From: Pseudomonadota bacterium | GTDB lineage: Bacteria; Pseudomonadota; Gammaproteobacteria; Burkholderiales; JAKAFK01 | Assembly: GCA_021788645.1 (NCBI GenBank) | Contig: JAJYKK010000001.1 | Span: 1 to 64,000, forward strand | DNA length: 64,000 bases | Direction: 5' to 3' | In this document: piece by piece, positions 63,172 to 64,000 of the stretch | Position numbering within the stretch: the first letter of the stretch is position 1 | Layout of the letters: each line of letters starts with the position of its first letter | Notes under the pieces: model-generated | Told to the model about the DNA's origin: nothing | Database searches by the model: none | What the model saw: only the letters and a program-made list of their open reading frames with translations | Made by a program: the position numbers and the translations under genes

Positions 63172-64000
63172 ATGAAGAACAACAAACGGCTTTTCTTCTC
63201 GATGGCGGCCTTTCTTGTTGCGCCTGGCGCGGCGGTTGCGGCGAGCCAGACCCCGCCAAGCGCCATCCTTCGGCTCAACAATTCAATCGAGGCGTCCTAT
63301 CAGCTGAGCCAGTTGCATTATGGGGAGACGAAAAATAACGCGTACCTTGATACGGAGAACGGCAAGGTTCACGGGGAGGCGCTCGGCATTTCCTGGATGG
63401 GGAACATCGGCGCTCGCGACGATGGCGGCGATGCGGATGCGTCGTGGGAATTGAAGAACGTTTATTTGAGCCTGTCGTACGGCTATGTCACGGGCGACGT
63501 GAGCTATCAGGGAGGCATCCAGGACTGCAGCACGAATCCGTGCACGATTACCTCCTATGCGGGCACCTCGCATGCGAGGATCAAGGACTGGTCGGCGAAG
63601 GTGGGCAAAGGATTTGTTCTGTCCAATGATTTCATGGCGACACCCTACCTGGGGTTCGGTACCCACGAATGGGATCGGGATCTCCTCGGAACGTATGGCT
63701 ATAGCGAGACCTATCAGAATGACTTCTACGATTTGGGCGGCCTGTTCCAGTATGCTTTGAGCAAGCGTTGCGTGGTTTCGGCGGATCTCGCGGTGGGCGC
63801 CACAGGTCACGGCAGCGTGACTTCTCCCGACGCGAGCATGGAACTGGGATCATCGGCCTATTATGATGCGGGCTTGGCCGTTGACGTCGCGCTGGCCTCG
63901 CGCCTTCACGCGTTTGCGGAGGCGCGGTACAAGCGCTTTAAATATGGTTACAGTAACTGGTACCCCATCCCCGGGACCAATCTTGCGGCCATGGAACCTA
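63172..64000 (+). CDS. Outer-membrane beta-barrel protein, cut at the window end
   Basis: A 276-codon frame runs from ATG 63172 off the right edge without a stop. A signal peptide (KRLFFSMAAFLVAPGAAVAA) is followed by alternating aromatic and polar strands (IEASYQLSQLHYG, VYLSLSYGYVTGDVSYQ, YLGFGTHEWDRD), typical of a beta barrel. There are two cysteines (CSTNPC) in one loop. AGGGATAA is the likely ribosome-binding site. I cannot name the family; the remaining sequence is outside the window. Confidence 0.8.
   Translation, partial: MKNNKRLFFSMAAFLVAPGAAVAASQTPPSAILRLNNSIEASYQLSQLHYGETKNNAYLDTENGKVHGEALGISWMGNIGARDDGGDADASWELKNVYLSLSYGYVTGDVSYQGGIQDCSTNPCTITSYAGTSHARIKDWSAKVGKGFVLSNDFMATPYLGFGTHEWDRDLLGTYGYSETYQNDFYDLGGLFQYALSKRCVVSADLAVGATGHGSVTSPDASMELGSSAYYDAGLAVDVALASRLHAFAEARYKRFKYGYSNWYPIPGTNLAAMEP

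Overview
The window reads as GC-rich chromosomal DNA from a chemolithotrophic, sulfur-oxidising gammaproteobacterium or close relative. The lineage is inferred from gene content (QmoAB-HdrCB, a sulfite-exporter-type permease, HiPIP, bc1 complex, PPi-linked glycolysis, lipid A/Kdo genes); an Acidiferrobacter/Thiobacillus-like organism would fit, but there is no rRNA here to decide it. No insertion sequence, prophage, CRISPR array, tRNA or rRNA was seen. Most genes are housekeeping or energy genes.

Layout. 0.5-5.5 kb: envelope genes on the plus strand (exbB, exbD, a KdtA-like glycosyltransferase, lpxK, a Trm112-like protein, kdsB), then adk. 5.6-11.2 kb: a pyrophosphate block with PPi-phosphofructokinase, a 73-residue protein, a K+-independent proton-pumping pyrophosphatase and a soluble pyrophosphatase, then a phosphoesterase. 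11.6-17.9 kb: qmoA, qmoB, hdrC and hdrB, a 101-residue unknown and a TSUP permease. 18.0-24.9 kb: PAP2 phosphatase, DUF4337-like protein, HD-GYP protein, phosphoketolase and trhP. 24.9-34.9 kb: dnaE, wbuC-like cupin, acylphosphatase, metG, mrp/apbC, dcd and a membrane protein. 35.6-41.8 kb: mscS, then on the minus strand folA, thyA, an AsmA-like gene and an aat-bpt-group III truncated globin cluster. 42.0-46.4 kb: SHOCT protein, EAL-HDOD protein, YjfB-like protein, HiPIP and an MFS permease. 46.4-52.9 kb: petA-petB-petC (minus strand), a peroxiredoxin, small membrane proteins, a DnaA-box cluster and an OmpR/EnvZ pair. 53.2-64 kb: an Ala/Pro lipoprotein, nth, a histidine phosphatase, tonB, tandem small-RNA-like units, hsp20-lon, a ROK kinase, an L,D-transpeptidase, a CapA-like protein and an outer-membrane protein cut by the window end.

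How the parts fit together. QmoAB-HdrCB would link sulfite/APS chemistry to the quinone pool. The bc1 complex and HiPIP carry electrons onward. PPi-PFK and the H+-PPase suggest an energy economy that reuses pyrophosphate. ExbBD and TonB energise outer-membrane transport from separate loci.

The most novel signals are non-coding. Two tandem minus-strand units (55.86-56.13 kb) each fold into stem-loops whose loops carry anti-Shine-Dalgarno C/U-rich sequence and end in an intrinsic terminator, with compensatory base changes between the copies. A third, unrelated-looking RNA candidate (28.48-28.59 kb) carries CUCCUCC and CCUCCU between a hairpin and a strong terminator. A 13-G tract at the start of mscS puts the best-placed start codon one base out of frame, which suggests slippage control or a sequencing length error.
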